From Hordeum vulgare subsp. vulgare (lineage: Eukaryota; Streptophyta; Magnoliopsida; Poales; Poaceae): a DNA stretch of 64,000 nt. Below the pieces are notes generated by a model. That model was given only the letters and a program-made list of their open reading frames with translations. It ran no database searches and was not told where the DNA came from. Below are positions 1-11,438 of this stretch, piece by piece (the stretch's first letter is position 1; each line of letters opens with the position of its first letter). The DNA lies in NCBI RefSeq assembly GCF_904849725.1, contig NC_058520.1:322411186-322475185 (forward strand). The letters run 5' to 3'. A program made the position numbers and the translations under genes.

Positions 1-251
1 GTGGGGTGGGGCGGGCTTCAGCCGTTAGGGTGATGCCCCTTTGCCGTCTGGGTTCTCTTTGCCGTCCGCCTCTGGGGCCTTTGCCATGCGTCAGCAGACG
101 ACAAAGAGGTGGCCGACGGCAAATAAAACCTTTGCCATCAGCAACCTCTTTGCCGTATGCTTTGTGCCAGCTGACGGCAAAGAGGATCTTCGCCATGCGT
201 CAGCAGACGGCAAAGGCATGACAGATGGCAAATTTCTCAATTCCAGTAGTG
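1..251. mobile_element. CACTA (En/Spm) DNA transposon, right terminal portion
   Basis: The stretch is dense in TTTGCCGTC and GACGGCAAA words in both orientations, the subterminal repeat pattern of Caspar/Jorge-like grass CACTA elements. It stops at CAGTAGTG (244-251); read from the other strand the terminus is CACTACTGGAATTGAGAAA, a CACTA inverted terminus. Directly after it the H LTR sequence begins, and the paralogous H LTR near 18612 shows the same sequence without a CACTA. The element is therefore an insertion whose body and left end lie beyond the window start. The 3-bp target duplication cannot be verified. The short ORFs here are shadows of the repeats. Confidence 0.85.
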
Positions 252-1213
252 AGAGTTTTAAATGGGAGAAAGGAGGAATATGTGATCTTAAAGGAAGTCT
301 ACATAAATTATCATGATAAAAATGAGTGGAGGCACTCATTCAAGAGATCATAATTTTAGAATTATTTAGGAAGTTGTTTCACTGGATTTGGACTTGATAT
401 GAATATGCTAGTTATTTTCCAATACTAGATAAATAGCAAAAAGGAGCTATTTATTTATTGCAACAGAAATATGTCATACGAAAATGTTGACCAATGCTTT
501 AAAAATAGGGCATGCTATTAGAGGACTCCGGAATTTGGAATCAGTCCATTTGGAGTTGATTTGAACCCTATATGAATTTTGAAAGGTGAGGCTAGGAGTA
601 TTCAGATCTGTATTCGAATAATGATAGAACAGAAAAGTTGTTTGGAAAAATGTGCAAAGCACATCCTTGGATAGCCCTTGAATTTAGGAACCTGCGGGAT
701 TAACTATCGTAAAATTTGGAGTTATAAATAATTATTTATAGATTAACTAGTGTCTCTGGAAAAACAAAATTAGGGAAAGAATCTACCTAAACAGGCCAGA
801 CTGACTGAGCAACCCAACGCATGAGCGCAATATAGAGATTGGGTCGGCCAGACTACTCAACAATGCGGGCAGGCCGGCCACGTCGAAGGCGCATTCATAG
901 GAATGCGCCTCCACCCGGGGGAGACGGTCTTCAGCCTGGGGCGCGGCCACTTGATGCCTGGGCCCAACGTTGGCTCGCTAACAAGGGGCCCCGCGTGTAG
1001 AAGTCTTATTTCTCCTTCGCTCGGACAAAGAGGGAGGACGGGAGGGAGGAGCCGACCGGCACCGGCGCTTCCTCCAGTGGCACTAGCCAGCCCCCAACGG
1101 TGCTCCACCCATTGGTGGGCTCAGGGCATCGCACCGCACCGCCTGGCTGCCCCGGGAGCCTCGGGAGGTCGAGGGCCTGCGTGTTGCTGGCCGCGGCGGA
1201 AAGCGATGATGGT
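252..1213 (-). mobile_element. H element 3' LTR, left part (segment U1)
   Basis: This is minus-strand LTR sequence of the long-LTR element H. It is paralogous to 18612-19568, with scattered substitutions. It is AT-rich at 252-830 and GC-rich at 840-1213. On the left it meets the CACTA terminus; on the right the G solo LTR begins after target site ATGGT (1209-1213). Removing the G solo LTR joins this block to 4589-6904, giving one minus-strand LTR. The ORFs at 857-1291 come from its GC-rich U3-like part and show no family features. Assignment as LTR rests on that reconstruction. Confidence 0.7.
1209..1213. repeat. Left target-site duplication ATGGT of the G solo LTR
   Basis: ATGGT at 1209-1213 is repeated at 4584-4588, directly flanking the solo LTR. 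The same ATGGT lies directly before the paralogous full G element at 19564-19568. Confidence 0.8.
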
Positions 1214-4200
1214 TCTCACATACCTAGCTTCCCATTGAAGTCTAGCAAGATTGTGCTCATGTTTATTATTGCATTAAAAGTGAAAATATAAATGCAAGAG
1301 AAAAACCCTAGCAACTTCATATTCAACCCAATTCAAAAGTTGTGACAAATCAGTGAACCCAAAATAGTCTTCATAAAAGTCCATCATTTTTGATAAATAT
1401 TGGAAATAACAATTCAGGGTTGAAACTTAATTTACAAAACATTTGGCTTTTGATTTAAATATTAAAAGCTATTGAAATCACTTAAAGATATGATTTCAAA
1501 TATTTCAGAGTTTCATAAAATGTTGAATCTTTTATATGGGGTGGAAATATTCCAAATAACACCCTAGAGTTTATTCACTATTTTAGAAATAGTTTGGAGC
1601 AAAAAAATAAAATCAAACATGTGTCAGAAATGTTTAACAGAAATAGAAAAAAACGAAAAATGGAAAAAACCTATCTAGCACTTACCTTGGCCCAGCCATC
1701 TCCCTCGCTGTCGTCTTCCTCGCGCCACTAGGCACTAGGAGATGGCCGCCACTCCCTCCGGCGCGGCCCATTCCAGCTCTCTCCCTCTCCCCGTTCGCTC
1801 CCCTGTGTTTCTCCTCTCGACCGCCATTGGAGCCGAGCTCGAGCTCGAGCTCGCCATCATATCCGGCCACTGCAAGCTCCCCCGAGCATGCCGTTCGCTC
1901 CGCCTCGTCCAGCACATCGTCCCCGCCAAAGGGAAAGAGGCCCTGAGCCCTGCATCGCCTCCATCACCGTCATCGTCCACCTTCGGCCGACGGCAAGTCG
2001 TCGTCGATCCGTCGGATCCAGCGCCTCCCCTAGCAGCATGAGCCTTCCATCGGCACCACAGTGAGCTCCTGACAGTTTCCCCCTGATTTCCCCTCTTTTT
2101 CCTTGCACCCTAGCACCAAAGTCATCGGGCCCGAGCTCCGGTAGCCGCCACAGCTCGTCGCCGGTGCCCTCCGGCCACCCTCAGCCCCTCCCGATGCTTT
2201 TGTTAGATGGGGTCGAGCCTGGGCTTCATCCCAGTGCTCTCAGATCCCGAATCCGAGGCCTGTAGAGCGATCTAGAGCATCTCCGGCGAGCCCTCCGCCG
2301 CGACTAAGGTCGCTGGCGACCACCCTCCAGTGTCGGTCGACGTGGATAGCTCATTAGAGCTTAATCCACCCCTAGGGCCACTAACAGTGGGCCCTACTGG
2401 TCAGGTTTGACCTGACCAGCCCCTGTTGACCCTCATGACGTCAGTCTGGCGCAATTATATGATTGTTATTGATTGTCGTTATTGTTTGGGTAGGCTCTGC
2501 CCTTCGAGATACATCCAAATATCCGACTGACGGATTTAATCCCTCCGCTGAACAACAAGGCAAGCACCCTTTTGATCATCCCGATATAATCCCATGTTCC
2601 TGCTCCTGCTCCCACTTATTGCATTAGGAAAAAATATTTCAAATGTTTTACTTCGGTAGCTGATCCTATTCCTTTGCATGACCTATCATTGTCACAGTAA
2701 ATATCCAAACCTTGCAACCTAGCATACGTGGTAGTTGCTTGAGCTATGATGTGTTTTATCTTGCTATGCTTGCTATGCCTAGAGTTGTGTCAGGTCTGTT
2801 TCATCTGGGTGATGAACCAGAATAGTTGAATGTGTTCTAGTGACAAAGAATAAGTGTGGAGCCTGATTTGGTAATGGTACCGATGAAAGGCTGCGTAGGA
2901 GTACATGGTGGGTTGTTTCATTGGAACCGTCCTTAGGAACTGAGTCCCGTGTATGTAATCCAAGACTAGTTACTACCACATGCTGCGCCCTGAAATATGA
3001 CCCCACTTGACTTATTAATCGCCTAGTACTCGGTCGAGGAGTTGCAAGTAGTTTCTGGTGTTTATAGTCACGGTGGAGGCCGTGCATAGTGCTGACCTTT
3101 GAAGTGGGCTATGATGCGGTAGGCAGTGGCACGGTGTACCAAGTGGTACCCGGATGGTGGGCTTGGGAACCTTGCGCACATCGTTGGAGGACGTGGCGGA
3201 AACCTCGGCCGGACATCCGTGCGAGTTCACTCTCAAATAGGCAATAAACCTGGATTAGGTATTAGCGTGGTTAACGGTCATGGCTGACTGCCTCGCTGGG
3301 CTTCCGTTTGAAGGTTGCCGAGGTGCATGACGTGCACATGGCGATAAGTGGCGAGAGTGTGTGTGAAGAAGTACACCCCTACAGGGTTATGATCTATTCG
3401 AATAGCCGCGTCCAAGGATATGGATTACTTGGAGACATATGTTGTTCATAGACAAATTTAATGGTTACTCGTAAAAGTATCAAGATAAGTGTGAGTATCA
3501 TGTATGGTATTTATGTAGGGAGACGGAAAGGAATCCATGATATTGTATTGTTGTGGTGGCAGAGGACTCGTGTACGACTTATCAAAGTTGTTAAAACTAT
3601 TTAAAATTGCAGTTTAGTCTAGCCAAGAGTCAAAGCTGGCTTGCTACATTAAACACCACAACCCCCTTTGTTGATACTTGTGCATGAGTAGATAGATCTG
3701 TTCTAAAGTCTTGGCTAGTACTTTTGTACCCATGTTTTCTTAATAAATGTTGCAGAGGATACCCACGAGCCAACAGGTGGGTTCTATCTAGACCTCGATG
3801 ATGACAAGTAGTTGGTGTCCCAGCTACGACCTGGCCACTTTTAGAATGGATCTATAGATAGTCAGGCTTATGCCTTTTCCTTTCAATTGTGTGTACTCAG
3901 ACAGCTTTAATGCTTCCGCTTGGTTTTTATGAATCGGCTTGTATGACTTGAGTGTCGGGTCGTGTGACCCCTACCTGTATGAACATATTATGCAAGACTC
4001 TTCCGAGTCTTCTAAATAAATGTTGTGATGTTGTACGGTTATGTTGTGAGCCATTGTTGTATCTATGCATATCGAGTATGTGATGCGTATGTGTGATGTA
4101 CTGTGATATGTATGTGATTCGACACCTAGTCGTATTCCCTTATTAGCACTCTATACAGAGAAATGCTCCTTTGTGTTTCCACCGAGCCTTGGTAGTTCGT

Positions 4201-4583
4201 TACTGCTCCGGACACTTTGGTTGACCGGTATGTATCCTTCTTAGTTACTATGTGTGTACCTACATGGAAATTTCACGCGATGTAATGGAGTCCTTGTAGC
4301 TTGCTACGACTCGTCTACAATCGCTGATGACCGACACCTGCTTTGCTGGGTTATGTATGCATGTCTCTGTACACTTGAGCCACTTCAGTTTATGACTAGT
4401 TATGTCGACCCGGGTTCTTTGACATTGGAATGATAGCGACACAAATGCATATGTGAGTCAAAAGGCGCAAACGGTCCCGGCTAAGGTAAGGTGGCGGCCG
4501 TTGGGTTAACCGTGTGTGAAACCGCAAAGGGATGCAATGTGTTACAGGCACGATTCTTATGGCTCAGGATCGGGGTCCCGAGA
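1214..4583 (+). mobile_element. Solo LTR of Gypsy element G (segment U1)
   Basis: It matches the 5' LTR of G at 19569-23324 along its whole length and is flanked by the 5-bp duplication ATGGT, with no internal domain. Its left end reads TCTCACATACC and the 3' LTR at 33370 shows the intact TGTCACATACC. Its right end GGTCCCGAGA corresponds to GGTCCCCACA of the full copy, with two substitutions. Relative to the full copy it lacks about 330 bases near 2455 (present at 20876-21200) and about 63 bases near 1768. It carries three GAGCTC units at 1835-1852. A solo LTR is the usual product of recombination between the two LTRs of one element. Confidence 0.9.
1835..1852. repeat. GAGCTC hexamer tandem repeat in G LTR (3 units)
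   Basis: Three contiguous GAGCTC units. The U2 5' LTR also has three (20256-20273); the 3' LTR of the same element has two (34057-34068). Confidence 0.8.
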
Positions 4584-4588
4584 ATGGT
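4584..4588. repeat. Right target-site duplication ATGGT of the G solo LTR
   Basis: Partner of 1209-1213. The two copies define the ends of the solo LTR. Confidence 0.8.
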
Positions 4589-6904
4589 GGCCATGGGGAG
4601 CGGCTCCCCGACCACCTGGAAGGGAGATGAAGGAGGGGGAAGGAGTTGTGGGTGTCTAGGGTGCTCTTGGAGGCTCTAGGGAGAGAAAGGGAGGCTGGGA
4701 GGCTCAAGGGTGCTCGGGCTCAAGCATGGCCGAGGCGGCACTTCGGCCATTGTTGGCGATGGAGAACCTAGAGGAGGAGCTGCTGGCTTCCTGGTCTTTC
4801 TGGAGGTGGAGGGGAAAGCATATGGTCGAGAGGGGCTCGGGGGAGAGGAGATAAGAGAGGGGGTGGAGAGAGAGAGAGCTCGGGAGCTTCATGTGGATGG
4901 CGACCACACATCCCAGGTGAAGTTTGCAGGCTAGCTGGCGCCAGGGAGTGCTTTGAACGGTCAAAAAGAGGGGCTGTAACATGCTGAGACAAGGAGTGGC
5001 TACCTCATTCGAGCTGTGGCCCAAGGTTAAGGTGTAGAGCACCATTTTTGTATGCTAGGGTGGTGGTCACCATGGCCACCCATGGCTACCCTAGCAACTT
5101 GACCAGTCAAAGGTGACTAGGGTGTGGGGCATGCTAGCTAGGGTGCGACTGAGGAGTTTGGTCCCTAGCGGAGTTAGTTTGAATGGTCTTTGACTATGGT
5201 TAAGTTTCTAACAAAAAACTTAGAGCTAATAAAAGTGGGTCTCAAATGGAGATTCTCGGGGAAAATCAATGCCTGACAGTGTTAGCTACGCAAGGACTTC
5301 AACACTGCCAAGTTTGAGCTTAAGCAAAGGTGGGTAGCTAGTACATGTTGTACAAGGCTACAATTCATCCAGAAATCAACTTGTAGATGAGCTGCTCATT
5401 TTTCCTACATGAGCATGCCATCTCTTGGTTTGAAATGATGCATTGACATATTCGAGATGCCGTGGAAGAATGTGGGGTCTCTGGATTAAGCAGAAGTGGG
5501 ACAAGAGGGGTGAAAATGGTGATCCAAGGGTAAAATGAGAAGTAGTTACATGGAGCCTCTCTCCAATAATTGACCAGAGGTCATGGCAATGCTACATGAG
5601 GTAAAATGTAACTGTATAGAGTTGTGGTCAAAGTTTAAGACCAAGGGTAATAGTGGAAGGGGTCAAAGTACCCAATTTGGTGAGTGCACACAAGGTGTTT
5701 GATGAGTGTCAGGGCTACCAGGTGGACTTCAATGGATATGAGACTTAATAAGATCTAATATTAGATGAAAATAAACTTGGACACGAAATTTGGGATTTGG
5801 TGGAGAAGGTTTCCAATGTAGACTTGAAAAACCTATGAAATGGGCAGAAATGGCCTTCTGCTTACAAAGGTATTCAAATCAATTCCCACAAATCCAATAT
5901 TCGTGTGGGGCACTATTTGAGAATTAAGGCATGCCTAATAAGTTTAGGATCAATTGGAGAAACTTTATAATGTCAAGTTTCCCAAACTTAGAGATCAACG
6001 GAGAGGGTTTTGAGGGGCATGGGACAAGTTCTTCTATTCTCCTTGATGCACCACTTGGTGTGGATGCATTATTGGAGTATCAAAACATGTCCACCAAATA
6101 TGAACACGATTGGAGACACTTGACAATGTAGAGTTGGTCAAATTTGGATTTGGACAGATAGGGTTTTAAAATAATTAGGAGAGTCAAATCAGCTTGTATT
6201 GAGATGAAACTTTCCAATATCATCACATATATCATATGTGATATGCTAGAATTTTAGTGGAATTTATGGAGAATATTTATTATAGAAATATTCCAAAAGC
6301 TTGAAATAGGCAGGAAGGGTTTTGAAGAGGTTTGCCCAATATTTTGAAGATGACAATGTGTTGAAACTCATATATATGTCATATATTTGTCCACTCAGTT
6401 TCCCTAAATTTTCTTAAATATTTTGAAAGCAATAAAAATAACTTTCCTTCATAAGAGACCATTTCTGGCCTTACAGGAAGGCATTTAAATAAAAGAGTAA
6501 AACAACTCTTAAAATAATAATATTGCGGTTTGGGGAAGTCATTTTGATAATCAATTTTAAATAAAATAATTGCTGCAAAATAAATTCCCCAATTTGAGGA
6601 CTTGTAGTACAAATCCAATCTAAGGGGTTTTCAAAGCTTAATTCCATGAAATGCTTTTTGGTGAAAATAATATTTGGTAAAAATAGTTTCTGGTCCTAAA
6701 CACATGGCATGATTATTAGGCAGGAGTTTTGGGCTAAGGAGGTGAGTCTTGAGAGTAACATGAATTATTGAGAATCAAACACAGGCATACAAGCAAGCAA
6801 GCAATAGTCACTTCAAGCATCACAGGCATTTACAAAAAAATTAATTGTTCCTAATTTTTGAGAAAAGTCAAATCAGTCAAGAGAGTTAAAAACAGGGTGT
6901 TACA
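4589..6904 (-). mobile_element. H element 3' LTR, right part with LTR start (segment U1)
   Basis: Read on the minus strand this begins at 6904 with TGTAACACCCTG, a typical Gypsy LTR start. It continues through ~1.6 kb of AT-rich sequence into a GC- and CT-rich block at ~4600-4950. A purine-rich tract lies immediately outside the start (6905-6922 on the plus strand is its complement). From 6217 to 6904 it is paralogous to 34304-34989. No protein family is recognisable; the ORFs near 4704-5045 are shadows of the GC-rich block. Together with 252-1213 and the U2 copy, the H LTR is estimated at ~4.9 kb. Confidence 0.8.
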
Positions 6905-6922
6905 CACCTTACCCCCTTAAGA
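6905..6922 (-). other. Polypurine tract of H (U1)
   Basis: On the minus strand CTTAAGGGGGTAAGGTG directly precedes the LTR start TGTAACACC, preceded in turn by the AAATCTCGGGGACGAG motif common at the 3' end of plant Gypsy internal domains. This fixes element orientation as minus. Confidence 0.85.
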
Positions 6923-7390
6923 AAATCTCGTCCCCGAGATTTCTAGGCTACGGGTTGGAGAGATACAAAATCTTGAGCCGGAGGTAGTCTTCATGTCCCC
7001 ATGTTCCTTCTCTGGGTCTTGAGGTGCTTGATGATACAGTCCTCGAATGCTCTGCTCATCTTGATTTGCCATGGGCGGGGTTCTGGCAAGGGCTTGGTGA
7101 ACTAAGTTCGTGCAAGGTTTCTGGCTTGCAAGTGCATTCCAAAGTAGGAACACATGGCAACATAATGTGGCTGGGTTCTTGTCCTGGGGCCGCTCAAGCC
7201 GGTTAGTGACATCTAGATGTCTCGTGTTAGAATGTACGGTCAAGTTCTTCGTGTAGCTCCCTGCTGACGGGGAAGTCCTTGACTCCCTTAGGGCAGACAA
7301 GCTATGGTCGCAGATGGTCTTCATCCCCGAGGGTGTTGCGGTGGTCTTCGAGGGCTTCTCATGAAGGGGTCTGGCTCGGGTCTCGCCCAT
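6917..7390 (-). CDS. Unidentified 157-codon ORF adjacent to the H polypurine tract
   Basis: An ATG at 7390 opens 157 codons ending 13 bases from the LTR. The product begins MGETRARPLH, is polar and basic, and has no membrane segment, signal peptide or known catalytic motif that I recognise. The paralogue in U2 (34936-35474) reads the same start, MGETRARPLH, but is frameshifted around 35238. The length may be chance in a GC-balanced stretch. Its position is where the end of pol would lie in a complete Gypsy element, so it could be a remnant. Function is unknown, and whether it is translated is doubtful. Confidence 0.3.
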   Translation of the reverse strand: MGETRARPLHEKPSKTTATPSGMKTICDHSLSALRESRTSPSAGSYTKNLTVHSNTRHLDVTNRLERPQDKNPATLCCHVFLLWNALASQKPCTNLVHQALARTPPMANQDEQSIRGLYHQAPQDPEKEHGDMKTTSGSRFCISPTRSLEISGTRFS

Positions 7391-10300
7391 GAGTCTAAGC
7401 TCGGAGACTCAGTGTTCACAACAGGTTCTACCATCTCGGAAGGTTTGTGAGGGGTTCTGGATGAGCTGGCTACCCAAGAGTATAGACCAGTCATCCACTC
7501 TCAAGGTTGTGGCTCAGCGAGCAGGTGAATCACCTTTAGCAGGTTCTCACCATGGTCCATTTAGGACTCTTGTGCTTGGTTCGGAGCAAGAAGAGGCTCT
7601 CTGATTTCGCACGCTATCCAAAGGTTTCATTGTCTTGAATCGTCGAGGCTTCTTGACATCGTTGAAGTAGTTGGTGCAGGGTCGGTGGTTGTCTTCTTCT
7701 GCTTCTTCTTCATTGTCGTGGTTTCCCAACCATGGCGGGTCTTCGTCTTGTCTTGGGTAGGATAGACTTCCGCTGCCTTGAGGTTGCTTCGAGAAGCCTA
7801 CCTTCTCGAGATAACACCTAACTCTCGAGGGGCATAGCGATCAGTGTTCCTGGGGCTCATCCAAATAGTACTAAGGTATTCTTCCTATTATTGGGTGAAT
7901 AAGTATGTCATCCGTGAGTATAACAACATATTTTCCCAAGCATCACATAACCATAGTGCTTACAAGATAGGTGAGGAGAGCGGGGAGTTGCTATGGGTGG
8001 TCACTAGCCGAGAGGTTTGTGGTCCAACATGATATGTTACCTCATGCCCACGTTGTCATAGGAACGATGGGTGGCGGTCAGGCGGAGTACTAGCCATATT
8101 CCAACGACTTAGAGTAGTTTTCTATGGTCGTAATCCGACCACCTTATGGCTCGGTGAAGCTTTGGGGTTTTGAGGAACTTAGGATGTGAGTGAACATCTA
8201 TCATCTTATCCTTAAGCACATTCCTTAGATGCCAATAGTCTGACCTCTCACTCTGGACAAAATCACCCTATTTTATCAAGATACCATCTCACAGAACTCA
8301 ACTCCATACCGCTCATGCTAATCAACTCTGGGGTCAAGGGAAGGACTAAAACCAAACATCACTAGTATGGTGTAGCTACATTGCACATGCATTCCTATGT
8401 AAGAACCTCGGGAAAGCATACAAGCTGCTAAGCTTGAACTTATATGCTACAATTCCAAGTGCTAAACTACATTACCCAATGGACAAGGTACTGTATTTCT
8501 ACATTAAGGAACCATGTAGTATTCCAATCCAAGATCTTGTTTACTTCCTACGAATCCGATCAAGTGGTTCATCAATCCGGTCAATCATCACTGGACCCAT
8601 CCTCCTAGAAATCCAATATTGACGGGGTTCTACATGATCACTTAGAGTCCTCATAATTCACATATTATTCCCAGAACTACGTTGTAGTGTATCAACCAAC
8701 TTTCAATATCATGGCCAACTAATCTCTGAAGCCCACTCATATAGGTTCGTAAGTTATTTCTACAACTCAAATTATTTCTACGCGTTATCCATCGAGAATA
8801 ATTGTATCATGATCGAGATCATCGGGCTAAATCCAATTCACTCCGAACCATGTGGTCTCTATCATCATCAATACTCTACTGAGATCACTTATTTAAATCC
8901 AAAACTCAAGTCCAACAAGAACTTTTACTCGTTACTCCAAGTATCTATGGTATCATCTTCAAATCACGTCAACTACTTGATATAGTCAATTATACCACCA
9001 AGAATTATTGCTCGCGATCATAATCGTCCTACTAAATCTGAATTTACTCGAGGAAAATGTAGGTTATGCTACTATATCAAGTTGTTCCACCAAATTCACC
9101 TGCCTTTATAAGGGTATTACGATCCACCAAGATAGTCTAGCTATATCCTCAAGACATCTATCATCATCACAACAACCTTAGTCTAATATTCTCCTATTCG
9201 AGAATGGTCCTTCTTATGGCATCAGGGTTATGGTGCTCGCTTAAGAATGAGGGATACTTGTTCACCGTGATCACTTGTTCCATAAAGAACCCGGTGCTAA
9301 GTGGAGGTTTATCGGGGCTCGAGAGGTGTTCTGATAAATACGTGTATCGAACACGTGACCAGATATTTGAGCCGAAAAGACTGGTGGATGTTAGACTGGG
9401 CTGGGGAGGGTTTCCAATCTTGAGGGAAAGCATAACTCCTATGGTTGCGTGTGGTTGAGCATGGTATAATCAGTGTCTCCAGTGTCCGTGTCTACTGAAG
9501 TGGGTCCCTGGTGCATCTTGTATTGCCGGCCTTCGTTCGTCGAGAGGGGTGAGAAAGAGGGTAGCATCATGGAGGGGTGTGCCTAAGGGGTGCTATAGTG
9601 CAATCAACCAAGTGTTGGAAAGTCAACTCAAACATCAAGATGAGGCATGTGATATAACCGCATGCTTGTTGCCAAGAGCAAAAGCGTGACTTACATCAAG
9701 GCACAAACAACAAAAACAAGCAACACACAACATGGTTCTATCCAAACCATTTTACGAACTCGACTTCGCATAGGGGACTCATGACTCATCCTACCCTAGG
9801 GGTTCTCGGACTCGACGGTCGTGCTTGCTTCGTGTCCCGGAGAGGGGTCCGCTAAGTCTTCTGGACCTTCTCATGGTGTTGCCATGTCTCTTGTTGTTGC
9901 TCGTCGAAGCGACTCGAGTTGAGTTGAAAGAATTCTTGATGACTTCCTTTCTGGAGAGTTAATGACGAAGGTGGTTCCTCATGGCTGACGTTGAGAGGAT
10001 CTTCTGTTGTCTTTGCAAGCTTGTCATTGTCTTCTTGCCTTTCAAGGTGTTGAGAGTTCCAAGTGGACGTCCTTTATGCAATGACATCAGCAAGGCATGA
10101 TAGGGTTCCGACCCGACAGTCACGTTGATCGTAATATCGACACCTCGAGCGGGGGATGAAGAGAACAGTTTTCTTCCTCACTAAGGTGAGGTAGACCAAA
10201 TGGCGAGGTTCTCATCCACTGGTGGTGGTCGATACAACATTGATATTGACAGGGTTGCACTATTAGTGATGCAGATCATGGTCTTGCATATAATATGTCT

Positions 10301-10732
10301 TGCTCATCGTAGGTGAAGGTGGCATTACACCAGAACAGTTTCGAGGCTGTCGCCATCTTCTGGGTCTCGATGTTCTTGTTCCTCATGGAGGTACTTGTGT
10401 TGGTGTAGTATGTCATAACATTGTCATCCTTGTCCTTCAAGTACATGGGTGGCCGCTTGGAAAGATCGCATCCTTCCAAGTTGCCCAAGAGGATTTTAAG
10501 TAATCTCGTGGTCAGGCATAAGGGTGCTAGCGGCCATTTGCAGGTTTTGAAGAAGCAGACGAGGAGTGTGAAGAAAATAAGCGTGGGAGTGCTAAGGCAA
10601 AGAGCTTGCTTCCTTTGAAAATTTAGGAGAGGTGAGAAAGATACAGGTTTGTAAGTACTTTTAGGGGTCTGGAAAGAAATTTTATCCTAACTAACATCCG
10701 TGCTAACTAAGGGCTTCGTACAGTCAGGATGA

Positions 10733-10743
10733 CTCTGATACCA
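10733..10743 (-). other. Primer binding site of H, initiator tRNA-Met type (U1)
   Basis: The minus strand reads TGGTATCAGAG, four bases inside the end of the 5' LTR (TGTGGGG at 10748 is the complement of CCCCACA). This matches the PBS complementary to plant initiator tRNA-Met. Confidence 0.85.
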
Positions 10744-10747
10744 GCTC

Positions 10748-11163
10748 TGTGGGGACACCGACTTATGAGTCGAGATCGCCGAATGAACGTGCTCAGTGAT
10801 CCAAGGGATCAATGCTCATCGAACATAGAGTAACTGAATAACAAGAGTATTACACCCATCCATACCGTTTGATACAACAAATGACCATCACGGTCAATTC
10901 TTACATATTTATAGGGCCTTGAAGGCCACCATGCCAAACTCGACCAGTAGCGGAAATATTGGTCGAAAGCGTGAACCAATGCCATCAGCCTTAACCTACA
11001 GGAATTCTGACTCAGAAGCGTCCTAACTCACAGGAACATCACCAAGGTGCCCTTCATCATTTCCTGTTCTGTCATACCTGGTCAATGAAACAACCAGTGG
11101 CAAGCCAATGAGTACTTTGAATGTACTCGCAAACAGCACATGATGTGGATGATGCAGTTGGTA
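10748..11163 (-). mobile_element. H element 5' LTR, terminal ~415 bp (U1)
   Basis: The minus-strand LTR end is homologous to 44975-45311 and to the terminal part of the H' LTR (near 32830-33198). It contains the sequence around GGCAAG in which S elements inserted in the paralogues. Homology to the LTR stops near 11163, where an exon-like fragment and element C begin. The rest of this LTR is missing. Confidence 0.8.
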
Positions 11164-11201
11164 TCAGTGGCACATAGGACTTGAGAGAATATTGCTCTTA
11201 C

Positions 11202-11438
11202 CTTTAGCTCCATGTGGTTTTGACACTTCATACTTCTCACTTCCACCTTTGGAAATTTCTGTGATGATTCCTTGGACTTGGGGATTATCAAGGAGGCGCA
11301 ACTAGCATTGTTCTCACTTGTGATCGCGTGCAGCCGCGCCTCTGTGGCAGTCGCTTCTTGGCGAGCAGCGGATTGAGCGCGGAGGGCGTCGTAGAGTGCA
11401 TGATGCTCCATGACGAAGTCAGGGTTCGCCGTTGCCAT
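11202..11438 (-). pseudogene. Captured exon-like fragment with splice donor (U1)
   Basis: On the minus strand an ATG at 11438 opens 79 codons (MATANPDFVMEHHALYDAL...), an Ala/Gln/Glu-rich helical stretch. It ends at AAG directly before GTAAGAG (11201 downward), a strong plant splice donor. Beyond the donor the reading frame is not conserved in character. The fragment lies between the broken H LTR and the partial C LTR and belongs to neither. In U2 and U3 the same exon carries an in-frame TAG where U1 has CAG. I do not recognise the protein. Capture of a gene piece is inferred; alternatively it is part of an unknown element. Confidence 0.4.

Larger units (their letters stand above)
6905..10747 (-). 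mobile_element. H element internal domain, apparently non-autonomous (U1)
   Basis: The 3.84-kb stretch lies between the polypurine tract (left) and the primer binding site (right) of a minus-strand element. I see no gag zinc knuckle, protease DTG, RT YLDD, RNase H or integrase motif in any frame. The only sizeable ORF is 157 codons next to the polypurine tract. The paralogues at 34990-38837 and 56778-58163 are similarly non-coding. The domain is either a non-autonomous derivative that depended on proteins supplied in trans, or too decayed to read by eye. Confidence 0.75.

Noticed and set aside
1..240. TTTGCCGTC/GACGGCAAA repeats as a CRISPR-like or satellite array
   Set aside because: Spacing and orientation are irregular and the block ends in a CACTA terminus, so these are transposon subterminal repeats.
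857..1238. Overlapping 83- and 111-codon ORFs on both strands
   Set aside because: They lie in the GC-rich part of an H LTR, overlap on opposite strands and change frame between paralogues; no domain.
9194..9458. Overlapping ORFs in H internal domain (both strands)
   Set aside because: No match to gag or pol motifs; both strands open over the same bases; shortened in the paralogue near 37320-37542.
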